Part shown: one piece after another, positions 1-5,904 of the stretch
How the letters are laid out: the number at the start of each line of letters is the position of its first letter
Position numbering within the stretch: the first letter of the stretch is position 1
NCBI GenBank assembly: GCA_003555185.1
Contig: PWFZ01000407.1
Location: 1-5,969 of the forward strand
DNA: 5,969 bases
Source: Balneolaceae bacterium
Lineage (GTDB): Bacteria > Bacteroidota > Rhodothermia > Balneolales > Balneolaceae
Direction: 5' to 3'
Position numbers and translations under genes: made by a program
Notes under the pieces: generated by a model
The model's input: the letters and a program-made list of their open reading frames with translations, nothing else
Databases searched by the model: none
Told to the model about the DNA's origin: nothing

Positions 1-245
1 AGGCCGGTGGAGGAATGGTGAAAGTAAAAGCAAATGGCAATCGGGAGCTGATCGGAATTGAGCTTGACAGAGATGTGATTGACCCGGAGGATAAGGAGAT
101 GCTGGAAGATCTTATCGTTGCCGGAGTAAATAAGGCCCTCGAAAAAGCTGAAGAAGCATCCAAAGAAAAAATGCAGGATGCGTATAAAGGAATGATGCCC
201 GGTGGAATGCCCGGCGGGATGGATCTCAGTAAATTCGGACTGTAA
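1..245 (+). CDS. ybaB: YbaB/EbfC family nucleoid-associated protein, 3' part
   Basis: The 5' end is cut off by the window. The reading frame is open from base 3, and the residues before the first visible Met (A-G-G-G-M-V-K-V) are the typical interior of YbaB, so the ATG at 15 is not the true start. About 80 residues of a protein usually near 100-110 are visible. Recognisable parts are the GGGMVKV strand, the acidic [14 protein letters not shown] turn and helix, the VNKAL-x-KAEE helix, and a Met/Gly/Pro-rich tail ([11 protein letters not shown]) ending the protein. YbaB proteins are small dimeric DNA-binding proteins associated with the nucleoid. In many bacteria the gene sits between dnaX and recR, and recR does follow here. 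Here a strong terminator separates the two genes. The family assignment is secure; the exact cellular role is less well defined in the family as a whole. Confidence 0.93.
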   Translation, partial: AGGGMVKVKANGNRELIGIELDRDVIDPEDKEMLEDLIVAGVNKALEKAEEASKEKMQDAYKGMMPGGMPGGMDLSKFGL

Positions 246-258
246 TCACCGACTTACC

Positions 259-289
259 ATAGTCCCCTAAATTGGGGACTATTTTTTTT
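259..289 (+). terminator. Rho-independent terminator after ybaB
   Basis: A perfect 9-bp stem, ATAGTCCCC (259-267) with GGGGACTAT (274-282), closes a 6-nt loop and runs directly into eight T residues (282-289). This is a textbook intrinsic terminator on the + strand, starting 13 nt after the ybaB stop. There is no matching A-tract on the left flank, so it should act in one direction only. It implies that recR, 22 nt further on, depends on read-through or its own promoter. Confidence 0.9.
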
Positions 290-311
290 GTGAAAATACC
301 AACAATATTAC

Positions 312-917
312 ATGCAAATAACCTCTGAGGCTCTCGAAAGAGCAATTGAAGAGCTGGCAAAACTTCCCGGGACGGGCAGGAAGTCAGCGCAACGAATCGC
401 CATTCATTTATTAAAACAGTCCGACGAACGGGTGCTTACCCTTGCTGATACTCTTATAAAATTAAAAGAGTCTGTGAAACGATGCGGCGTTTGCGGCACT
501 ATCACCGATACAGACCCCTGTGTGATTTGCAGCAATCCCAAACGAGATAATGGTGTGGTTTGCGTGGTTGAGGAGTTTCAGGACGTCTACATTATCGAGA
601 AGACAAACGAATTCAGAGGTCGCTATCATGTTTTAAGCGGAGTTATATCGCCACTCGAAAATATTGGTCCTGACGATATTCGCATCAAACAGCTCCTCGA
701 ACGGATTGGCGGAGAGGACGAACACATCAACGAAGTGATTCTTGCACTAAACCCCGATGCGGAAGGGGAAGCCACCTCCTATTATATCAACAAGCTGCTT
801 TTAAACTACGATGTGAATGTTACCCGGATCGCGTACGGAATTCCGATGGGTACCGAACTCGAATTTATCGACGAAGCTACATTAAGCCGCGCATTTGCCA
901 GCCGAACGTCATTTTAA
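312..917 (+). CDS. recR: Recombination mediator protein RecR
   Basis: RecR acts with RecO (and RecF) to load RecA onto SSB-coated single-stranded DNA during gap repair and homologous recombination. The 201-residue length is normal for the family. Domains in order: an N-terminal helix-hairpin-helix (about 15-34, with LPGTGRKSAQR), a four-cysteine zinc finger (C58, C61, C70, C73), and a Toprim domain (about 81-175) with the VVEE strand (85-88) and the NPDAEGEAT motif (147-155). The family usually has NPTxEGEAT, so D149 here is a small variation. The C-terminal segment TRIAYGIPMGTELEFIDEATLSRA (171-194) is also typical. The ATG at 312 gives the standard N-terminus. No Shine-Dalgarno sequence is visible, only an A/T-rich leader. 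It follows ybaB and its terminator, and the M1 peptidase gene starts 12 nt after its stop, so those two may share a transcript although their functions are unrelated. Confidence 0.97.
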   Translation: MQITSEALERAIEELAKLPGTGRKSAQRIAIHLLKQSDERVLTLADTLIKLKESVKRCGVCGTITDTDPCVICSNPKRDNGVVCVVEEFQDVYIIEKTNEFRGRYHVLSGVISPLENIGPDDIRIKQLLERIGGEDEHINEVILALNPDAEGEATSYYINKLLLNYDVNVTRIAYGIPMGTELEFIDEATLSRAFASRTSF

Positions 918-929
918 CAAACATAAAAT

Positions 930-2849
930 ATGAAAAACAGAACGGATACTACGTCAACGGTCCTCACTAAAAACTTAATTTCCGGTTTATTGATGGTTTT
1001 CCTGTTTATGGGATTATCATCTGAAACTACTGAAGCTCAGCAAAATGGCTATTGGCAGCAGGCTGTTGAGTATGAAATGGAAATTGATATGGATGTGGAG
1101 ACCAATCGGTTTGATGGCACACAGACACTAACCTATCACAATAACTCCCCTGATACACTGGACCGGGTCTTTTACCACCTGTTTTTTAATGCTTTTCAGC
1201 CCAATAGTATGATGGATAAGCGGTCCCGAACGATTGAAGATCCTGACGGCCGTGTAAGAGATCGTATTTACCACTACGATGAGACCGAAATCGGATATCA
1301 GAAAGTAGACAGGCTTCAGCAAAACGGCACAGATGTTGAATTTACCATTAAAGGAACCATCATGGAAGTTCATTTGACAGAACCGATTTTACCAGGAGAA
1401 GAGACTGTTTTCGATATGGAGTTCAATGCCCAGGTTCCGCTCCAAACCCGCAGATCAGGCCGGGATAACGCCGAGGGAATTCGACTTTCTATGGCGCAGT
1501 GGTATCCTAAAATTGCAGCATATGATGAGATGGGCTGGCATCCGACTCCGTATATAGGCCGGGAATTTTATGCTCCGTTTGGCACGTTTGATTTTAAAAT
1601 TAATATCGACAGAAATTATGTAGTGGCTGCCGGCGCAGTTTTGGAGAATCCGCAGGAAGTTGGTTATGGATACGAAACCCCCGGCATGCAGGTCAATCGA
1701 CCCGACGGAGATAAGTTGACATGGCACTTTACAGCAGAAAATGTTCATGACGTAATGTGGGCTGCTGATCCTGATTATACTCATGTAACGGCTCAGGTGC
1801 CTGATGGTCCGTTGCTTCGATTCTTTTATCAAACCGACCCTGTTGCTGAAAATGCAGGCGATGATGAGCAGGCACAACTGCTTGAAAACTGGGAAAACCT
1901 GCCCGAATACACTATTCGCGCATTTCAGTATATGAACGAAAATTATGGCGAATATCCGTACGACGAATACATTGTGGCTCAGGGTGGCGATGGTGGAATG
2001 GAGTACACTATGGGAACGCTGATAACCGGGAATCGTACATTCAGGAGCTTGGTGGGTGTAACCGTGCACGAGTTAATTCACGCCTGGTACGAAGGCGCAG
2101 TTGCCACAAATGAAACTACCGACCAATGGATTGATGAAGGGTTTACGGTCTATCTCTCAGCATTTACCATGGACGAAATTTTCAACGACGGTCAGGACGA
2201 TCCAATGTTGGGCCGATATCAGGGATATTTTAACATTGTGAATGAAAGCATTGAAGAGCCAATGCATATCCATGCCGATCATTATGTGACAAACAGAGCG
2301 TACGGCGTGGCTTCCTACACTAAAGGCGCGATATTTCTGCATCAGCTGGGTTATGTGGTTGGAGAAGATGTGCTGAAGCGTGGGTTGAACCGATTTTATG
2401 AAGAGTGGAAATTCAAGCATCCAACCGGCCAGGATTTCATGCGTACCATGGAAAGAGAAAGTGGGATGGTATTGGATTGGTACTATGAGTATTGGGTTAC
2501 CACTACAAAAACCATCGACTATGGAATAAAAGAAGTTTCTGGAGACGAAAACGATCAAACCAAAGTAACTCTCGAGCGAATGGGGCTGATGCCGATGCCT
2601 TTGGATGTGGAAGTGGAGTTTACCGATGGAACCATAAAGCACTACCACGTGCCGATGCGCATAACATGGGGTAACAAAGAGAATGAGTTTGATGTTGAGC
2701 GGGAAGTTGCTGATGACTGGCCGTGGGTGTTCCCTGAATATGAACTGTCTATAGAGCGTCCGGTGAGTGACATTTCGAGAATTGAAATTGATCCAACTCA
2801 GCGTATGGCCGATATTGACCGGTCTAATAACGTATGGGAAGCTGAGTAA
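930..2849 (+). CDS. Secreted M1-family zinc metallopeptidase (aminopeptidase N-like)
   Basis: A 639-residue exported peptidase. The N-terminus has a signal peptide: basic MKNR, a hydrophobic core near residues 16-30, and a likely cleavage around TEA/QQ (37). Residues 45-280 form the beta-rich N-terminal M1 domain. The substrate-recognition motif appears as GGMEY (355-359) instead of classical GAMEN. The zinc site is complete: H380-E-L-I-H384, then 18 residues, then E403 in WIDEGF. Y463 in the YTKG segment fits the catalytic tyrosine. Residues 470-525 look like the remaining helical part of the catalytic domain, and about 530-639 is a beta-rich tail. The protein is shorter than E. coli PepN (about 870 aa) because it lacks the large C-terminal helical domain, as is common for secreted relatives. 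Probable role: trimming N-terminal residues from peptides in the periplasm or outside the cell. The substrate is unknown. The start is fixed by the signal peptide. Confidence 0.93.
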   Translation: MKNRTDTTSTVLTKNLISGLLMVFLFMGLSSETTEAQQNGYWQQAVEYEMEIDMDVETNRFDGTQTLTYHNNSPDTLDRVFYHLFFNAFQPNSMMDKRSRTIEDPDGRVRDRIYHYDETEIGYQKVDRLQQNGTDVEFTIKGTIMEVHLTEPILPGEETVFDMEFNAQVPLQTRRSGRDNAEGIRLSMAQWYPKIAAYDEMGWHPTPYIGREFYAPFGTFDFKINIDRNYVVAAGAVLENPQEVGYGYETPGMQVNRPDGDKLTWHFTAENVHDVMWAADPDYTHVTAQVPDGPLLRFFYQTDPVAENAGDDEQAQLLENWENLPEYTIRAFQYMNENYGEYPYDEYIVAQGGDGGMEYTMGTLITGNRTFRSLVGVTVHELIHAWYEGAVATNETTDQWIDEGFTVYLSAFTMDEIFNDGQDDPMLGRYQGYFNIVNESIEEPMHIHADHYVTNRAYGVASYTKGAIFLHQLGYVVGEDVLKRGLNRFYEEWKFKHPTGQDFMRTMERESGMVLDWYYEYWVTTTKTIDYGIKEVSGDENDQTKVTLERMGLMPMPLDVEVEFTDGTIKHYHVPMRITWGNKENEFDVEREVADDWPWVFPEYELSIERPVSDISRIEIDPTQRMADIDRSNNVWEAE

Positions 2850-2881
2850 TCGTCAGTCAAATTGCAGGTTTTAGATTTAGA

Positions 2882-2910
2882 GTCATCCCGGCCCCCGAGC
2901 CGGGATCTCC
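2882..2910. repeat. REP-like palindrome, GTC-ATCC...GGAT-CTCC type (copy 1)
   Basis: A perfect 8-bp stem, ATCCCGGC (2885-2892) with GCCGGGAT (2899-2906), has a 6-nt loop and is framed by GTC on the left and CTCC on the right. The same frame recurs at 4327 and 4526 around different stem interiors, so it is treated as a dispersed repeat family. There is no T-tract after it, so it is a poor intrinsic terminator candidate for the M1 peptidase gene that ends 32 nt upstream. Confidence 0.75.
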
Positions 2911-2931
2911 GAACTAATTCCCCGTTACCTC

Positions 2932-3049
2932 GTACCGTAGCTCTGCTGCGGTGCTAACAATCTCGAACCGTAGCTCTGCTGCGGAATTGTTTACCTTCTC
3001 GGTTTTGCAGCTCTGCTGCCAAACACCCTCTGCCTGCAGCTCTGCTGCA
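2932..3049. repeat. Tandem array of four small hairpin repeats, core G(T/C)AGCTCTGCTGC
   Basis: Four copies of a 13-nt core occur at 2937-2949, 2970-2982, 3007-3019 and 3036-3048, spaced 33, 37 and 29 nt apart. Each core is an inverted repeat, G(T/C)AGC and GCTGC around a TCT loop. The flanks extend the stem differently in each copy. Copy 1 pairs 2932-2941 with 2945-2954 (10 bp, two G-T wobbles). Copy 2 pairs CCGTAGC with GCTGCGG, with a further AACAAT/ATTGTT pairing outside (2956-2961 with 2986-2991). Copy 3 adds GTTT/AAAC beyond one T-C mismatch. Copy 4 has a 6-bp stem. The sequences between cores are unrelated. The array fills most of the spacer between the M1 peptidase and malic enzyme genes. 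Its function is unknown; a REP/MITE-like repeat cluster or a structured untranslated region are both possible. Confidence 0.85.
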
Positions 3050-3148
3050 AGTCGGGAATGATGAAAATAAATTCAAAAATCCGGTCAACAATAAATTACA
3101 GGAAGCCTTAACTTTCAGGTTCACTACTTGTTGACTCAAAAATAATAT

Positions 3149-4321
3149 ATGTCTACCGACAAAAAACACGACTATAGTAAACGTTCAATAGAAGCTCATA
3201 AGAAGTATGGCGGCAAAGTGGCAATCACTTCAAAAATGCCGCTTGATTCCAAAGATGATCTCAGTCTGGCCTACACTCCCGGCGTAGCTCAGCCCTGTCT
3301 GGAAATCGCTGAAGACGTTTCAAAAGCGTATGATTATACCTGGAAAAAAAATACCGTGGCGGTTGTAAGTGATGGTTCAGCTGTTTTAGGGCTTGGAAAT
3401 ATTGGTCCTGAAGCATCGCTTCCCGTGATGGAAGGAAAAGCCGTTTTGTTTAAGAAATTTGCAAATATAGATGCAGTGCCGGTTGTACTGGCATCTCAGG
3501 ATACAGAAGAGATTATTCAAGCCATAAAAATGATTGCCCCCACCTATGGCGGAATCAACCTTGAAGACATTTCTGCCCCGCGTTGTTTTAAAATTGAAGA
3601 GCGCTTAAAAGAAGAACTTTCCATTCCCGTAATGCATGATGATCAGCATGGCACAGCCGTGGTAACTCTTGCCGGCTTGATGAATTCACTAAAGCTGACC
3701 GGAAAGTCATTTAAAGAATTAAAAGTTGTTATAAATGGAGCTGGCGCTGCCGGGATTGCCATCATCAATCTGCTAAGACACGTTGGCGTAGAGGTTGTGA
3801 TTATGTGCGACAGTCGCGGAATTATACATCGCAATAGAAAAGATTTGTCACCTATTAAACAGAAAATGGCGGCTGTTACCAATATAAATAATATGGAAGG
3901 CGGACTGGAAGATGCCATAAAAGACAGTGATGTATTTATAGGGGTATCAGTTCCGGGAGTGTTGAACGGTGAGATGATAAAAAGTATGAATCGCGATCCG
4001 ATCATTTTCGCAATGTCGAATCCCATTCCGGAAATTATGCCGGAAGAAGCGCATAAAGCAGGCGCTCGAATTGTGGCAACCGGGCGATCAGATTTTTCTA
4101 ACCAAATTAATAATGTACTGGCATTCCCCGGAATCTTCAGAGGTTTGCTGGATGCACGATCTTCAGAAATTACCACAGAAATGTATGTTGCAGCTGCCAA
4201 GGCAATTGCGGACCAGGTAGCGGATCTCGATGAAGAGCACATCATCCCAAGTGCATTCGATGAAAACGTAGCACCCGCTGTAGCAAAAGCTGTTAGTGAT
4301 TTGGCTAATAAGAACAAGTAA
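3149..4321 (+). CDS. Malic enzyme, short single-domain form (oxaloacetate-decarboxylating)
   Basis: Catalyses oxidative decarboxylation of L-malate to pyruvate and CO2 with reduction of NAD(P), linking the TCA cycle to pyruvate in the cytoplasm. The 390-residue length matches the short bacterial form. It corresponds to the malic domain of E. coli MaeB but lacks MaeB's C-terminal phosphotransacetylase-like domain. Visible motifs: YTPGVA (42-47, catalytic Tyr42), GLGNIGP (81-87), [13 protein letters not shown] (93-105, probable catalytic Lys97), LEDI (138-141, metal ligands E139 and D140), HDDQHGTA (163-170, D164/D165), the Rossmann loop GAGAAG (197-202), MSNPIPEI (289-296), and [12 protein letters not shown] (311-322) leading into FPGIFRG (326-332). 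All key residues appear present. The end of the second Rossmann strand (CDSRG, 220-224) does not settle NAD versus NADP preference by eye. The ATG at 3149 gives a normal N-terminus; no Shine-Dalgarno sequence is visible. It is flanked by repeat-rich spacers, so it is probably transcribed alone. Confidence 0.95.
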   Translation: MSTDKKHDYSKRSIEAHKKYGGKVAITSKMPLDSKDDLSLAYTPGVAQPCLEIAEDVSKAYDYTWKKNTVAVVSDGSAVLGLGNIGPEASLPVMEGKAVLFKKFANIDAVPVVLASQDTEEIIQAIKMIAPTYGGINLEDISAPRCFKIEERLKEELSIPVMHDDQHGTAVVTLAGLMNSLKLTGKSFKELKVVINGAGAAGIAIINLLRHVGVEVVIMCDSRGIIHRNRKDLSPIKQKMAAVTNINNMEGGLEDAIKDSDVFIGVSVPGVLNGEMIKSMNRDPIIFAMSNPIPEIMPEEAHKAGARIVATGRSDFSNQINNVLAFPGIFRGLLDARSSEITTEMYVAAAKAIADQVADLDEEHIIPSAFDENVAPAVAKAVSDLANKNK

Positions 4322-4326
4322 AAAGT

Positions 4327-4353
4327 GTCATCCTCATGCAGGTCAGGATCTCC
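4327..4353. repeat. REP-like palindrome, GTC-ATCC...GGAT-CTCC type (copy 2)
   Basis: The frame GTC-ATCCT (4327-4334) and AGGAT-CTCC (4345-4353) is the same as at 2882. The inner stem is reduced to 5 bp around a 10-nt loop, so this is a divergent or decayed copy. An alternative larger fold pairs CATGC (4335-4339) with GCATG (4361-4365) and TCAT (4328-4331) with ATGA (4366-4369). It begins 6 nt after the malic enzyme stop codon. Confidence 0.65.
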
Positions 4354-4383
4354 TTACTTCGCATGATGATATATTTGCCAATG

Positions 4384-4410
4384 GTCATTGCGGACCCTAT
4401 CCGCAATTTT
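4384..4410 (+). terminator. Hairpin with short T-run, possible weak terminator of the malic enzyme gene
   Basis: A perfect 8-bp stem, ATTGCGGA (4387-4394) with TCCGCAAT (4400-4407), has a 5-nt CCCTA loop and is followed by TTTT (4407-4410). It lies 65 nt after the malic enzyme stop and could end that transcript, although the T-run is short. It is also preceded by GTC, like the palindromes at 2882, 4327 and 4526, so it may be another member of that repeat family acting as a terminator. Confidence 0.5.
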
Positions 4411-4467
4411 CTGTTATTAGCAATGTCAATTAACTCAAGTTTATAAAGCCTGCAACAGTGTTGGGAG

Positions 4468-4497
4468 ATGCCGTCCCGAAGGTTTTCGGGACGGCAT
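4468..4497. repeat. 13-bp perfect hairpin (ATGCCGTCCCGAA / TTCGGGACGGCAT)
   Basis: 4468-4480 pairs perfectly with 4485-4497 around a 4-nt GGTT loop. An outer TGTT (4459-4462) can also pair with AACA (4498-4501) across a 5-nt bulge. There is no T-tract on the + strand directly after it. It is the most stable-looking structure in the 4322-4608 spacer. It may be a dispersed palindrome or a processing or stabilising hairpin; the sequence alone does not decide. Confidence 0.7.
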
Positions 4498-4525
4498 AAC
4501 AGTTAAGCTTTTCTCTTCCCATAAC

Positions 4526-4559
4526 GTCATCCTGTTCCCTAATAACGGGACAGGGTCTC
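4526..4559. repeat. REP-like palindrome, GTC-ATCC...GGGT-CTC type (copy 3)
   Basis: GTC is followed by a stem pairing 4529-4539 (ATCCTG to CCC) with 4547-4556, containing one bulged T (4536) and one T-G wobble, a 7-nt TAATAAC loop, then CTC. The frame is the same as at 2882 and 4327, but the stem interior is different. It ends about 50 nt before the start of the exported protein gene at 4609 and so may lie in its upstream region. Confidence 0.65.
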
Positions 4560-4608
4560 ATGTTTTTATCTTCAGAACGAAAACACACGTTGTGGGTGTT
4601 ATTTTCTC

Positions 4609-5142
4609 ATGAAATCGAAAATATCCCTGATCATATTTATTCTTTGCACCGCCGTTTCCTGTGCATCTGCTCGTCAAGCTGTAGATGCAGTGGTGGTAAC
4701 TCCGGCGGGATCGAGCCTTCAATTTACCGAAGGAGCAGACGATAATGAGGATTTCTCCAGGCAAAATTACAGGGATGAATCCGCTATACTTTACCTGCCC
4801 TTTCCCGCTAATATGGGCATCATCAGAGGTGAAACTGAAGAACTGAGAGTGATTATATTAGCACCGGCTTTTAGAACCGGTACAGAATTATCCATTTTAC
4901 CCATTGGTTTGTTTGAGTTTTTAGAGAGAGGAGAGCGTATACAAAAAGTGATTGCCATCCCTGCCGACCCAACTCTTCAGGTGATAAAATCACCCACATT
5001 GGAGCAACTTACTTATAACTATCCCGGAGTGACCGATATTCTAAAAATCTGGTTCACCAATCATTCCGGTGACGGGCTTGTCGAGTTCTTGTCCCTTGAA
5101 GATGAAAAAGCGGCGCAAGAACGTGTCAAAGATTTGAAATAG
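4609..5142 (+). CDS. Exported (probable lipoprotein) pyrophosphatase-fold protein lacking most catalytic residues
   Basis: A 177-residue exported protein. The N-terminus is MKSK plus a hydrophobic stretch (5-17) ending in AVSC (15-18), a plausible lipobox with Cys18. Cleavage by ordinary signal peptidase after ASA (19-21) is the alternative. The mature part resembles family I inorganic pyrophosphatase by eye: FPANMGII (65-72) for YPxNYGxI, GETEELRVIIL (74-84) for GDGDPLDVLVL, GTELSILPIGLFEF (91-104) for the PGSVIxxRPIGVL strand, KVIAIPAD (113-120) for KIIAVPVD, a KIWFTNH helix (146-152), and a C-terminal EDEKAAQERV helix (164-173). Against E. coli numbering the metal and phosphate ligands are mostly changed: D65 to E, D67 to E, D70 to R, D102 to I, Y55 to M, Y141 to H, K142 to S. 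Only the K104 equivalent (K113) seems kept. Hence probably not a normal pyrophosphatase; a binding or structural role is conceivable. The fold call is my own unaided alignment. No Shine-Dalgarno sequence is seen; the start is fixed by the signal peptide. Confidence 0.65.
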   Translation: MKSKISLIIFILCTAVSCASARQAVDAVVVTPAGSSLQFTEGADDNEDFSRQNYRDESAILYLPFPANMGIIRGETEELRVIILAPAFRTGTELSILPIGLFEFLERGERIQKVIAIPADPTLQVIKSPTLEQLTYNYPGVTDILKIWFTNHSGDGLVEFLSLEDEKAAQERVKDLK

Positions 5143-5150
5143 AGTTCGAA

Positions 5151-5231
5151 AATCAGCTGATTATGCCGGTTTATCATCGATTATGCTTTTTAAGTAAGGT
5201 GGTTTATCTTTCATTTAGATAAATAATTATT
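5151..5231. promoter_or_regulatory. Small repeats in the spacer before the DUF3267-like gene, possible control region
   Basis: The 112-nt spacer contains a perfect 12-bp palindrome AATCAGCTGATT (5151-5162), a direct repeat GATTATGC at 5159-5166 and 5179-5186 (20-nt period), an inverted repeat TTTATCT (5203-5209) with AGATAAA (5217-5223), and an AT palindrome AATAATTATT (5222-5231). TATCTTTC (5205-5212) is close to the Bacteroidota -7 consensus TAnnTTTG, but no convincing -33 element is present. The region probably holds the promoter of the following gene pair. Regulator binding is inference only, and several of these matches could be chance in AT-rich DNA. Confidence 0.3.
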
Positions 5232-5254
5232 CAGTGTGATACATAAATTAAAAA

Positions 5255-5902
5255 ATGAGTTTACCGGAGAAGAAGCCAAAAGTTAACGATCTGCTTAATA
5301 GCGAACAGTACAAAAAAGTGGCTGAACTGGATCATGATAGTTTAGCTCCGTTTGTGATGGAGAACCTGAATAAACAGAATATCTTTACGCTTTTATTTAA
5401 AGTATCGGTAATCGCTGTTTCAGCTACTGTACTGTCTCAGATCATCATTCGATGGGACGGTGGCACATCTTTTTTGGGACTTTTGGCAGGGGTTGCCTTT
5501 ACCTATTCAATTGGGATATTTGTTCATGAATTGCTCCACCTTCTAGCCTATTTGTTGATGGGGGCTACAAAACTTTCCATCATTCCAAAATGGAGTCAGG
5601 GCGCGGTGGTTGCTACAGCAGACCATTTTGTACTGGGAAAGAAAGGGTTCTACTTTTTGGCCATGATGCCCTTTTTGATTCTGACCATAGCTGCAATTTT
5701 CGGCCTGCTCTTATCGTATGGGTTCGTTTTTTACATGATGTTGTCATTTCTGTTTTTCCATACTATTTCGTGCATTGGAGATTTCGGGTTGGCTAGTTAC
5801 TTTTATGAAAACAGGCATAGAACACTTTTTACCTTTGATGACATGAAGCAGGACAAAAGTTACTTTTTTGAGTTTGTGGAAACAGAACCGGCTAATGAAT
5901 GA
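5255..5902 (+). CDS. DUF3267-like integral membrane putative zincin metallopeptidase
   Basis: A 215-residue membrane protein. About 40 N-terminal residues are soluble and charged. Hydrophobic segments follow at about 42-65, 73-100, 131-154 and 156-175, then a charged cytoplasm-like tail (184-215). The second segment carries HELLH (H91, E92, H95), a zincin motif placed within the membrane. FHTISCIGDFGLASYF (168-183) supplies a candidate third zinc ligand, D176, near the end of the last segment. This order (N-terminal membrane helix, HExxH in a helix, late GD motif) fits the DUF3267 family of putative membrane zincins, which resemble site-2-type proteases in layout. Substrate and role are unknown. 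The start has an AT-rich upstream region (TTAAAAAATG) and no Shine-Dalgarno sequence. The next gene starts 2 nt after the stop, so the two are probably co-transcribed and might be functionally linked. Confidence 0.8.
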   Translation: MSLPEKKPKVNDLLNSEQYKKVAELDHDSLAPFVMENLNKQNIFTLLFKVSVIAVSATVLSQIIIRWDGGTSFLGLLAGVAFTYSIGIFVHELLHLLAYLLMGATKLSIIPKWSQGAVVATADHFVLGKKGFYFLAMMPFLILTIAAIFGLLLSYGFVFYMMLSFLFFHTISCIGDFGLASYFYENRHRTLFTFDDMKQDKSYFFEFVETEPANE

Positions 5903-5904
5903 TC

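Noticed and set aside
1128..2648. Minus-strand open frames of 81, 204 and 163 residues inside the M1 peptidase gene
   Set aside because: They lie antisense to a clearly coding gene with intact motifs, their translations show no recognisable domain, and they have no spacing or start context of their own.
2882..2910. Intrinsic terminator of the M1 peptidase gene
   Set aside because: The stem is good but is followed by CTCCGAAC with no T-tract, and the same frame recurs in other spacers, so a dispersed repeat is the better explanation.
2932..3049. CRISPR array
   Set aside because: The repeated unit is only 13 nt, spacers are of uneven length (about 16-24 nt), the copies vary, and no cas genes are in the window.
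3109..3148. Promoter of the malic enzyme gene (TAACTTTC at 3109, TTGACT at 3131)
   Set aside because: TAACTTTC is one base off the Bacteroidota -7 consensus TAnnTTTG, but no -33 TTG lies at the right distance. TTGACT is only 18 nt from the ATG, leaving no room for a -10 element and a leader.
2954..3169. Minus-strand 71-residue open frame across the hairpin array
   Set aside because: It is built from the repeats and overlaps the malic enzyme start; its protein shows no domain and the DNA is better explained as palindromic repeats.
3643..4317. Minus-strand 224-residue open frame inside the malic enzyme gene
   Set aside because: Fully antisense to a well-conserved enzyme. The translation is Ser/Ala/Ile-rich low-information sequence typical of a shadow frame.
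4560..4745. Plus-strand 61-residue frame starting at the end of palindrome copy 3
   Set aside because: It overlaps the signal-peptide gene at 4609 in another frame and its translation is Cys/Ser/Arg-rich without any family likeness.
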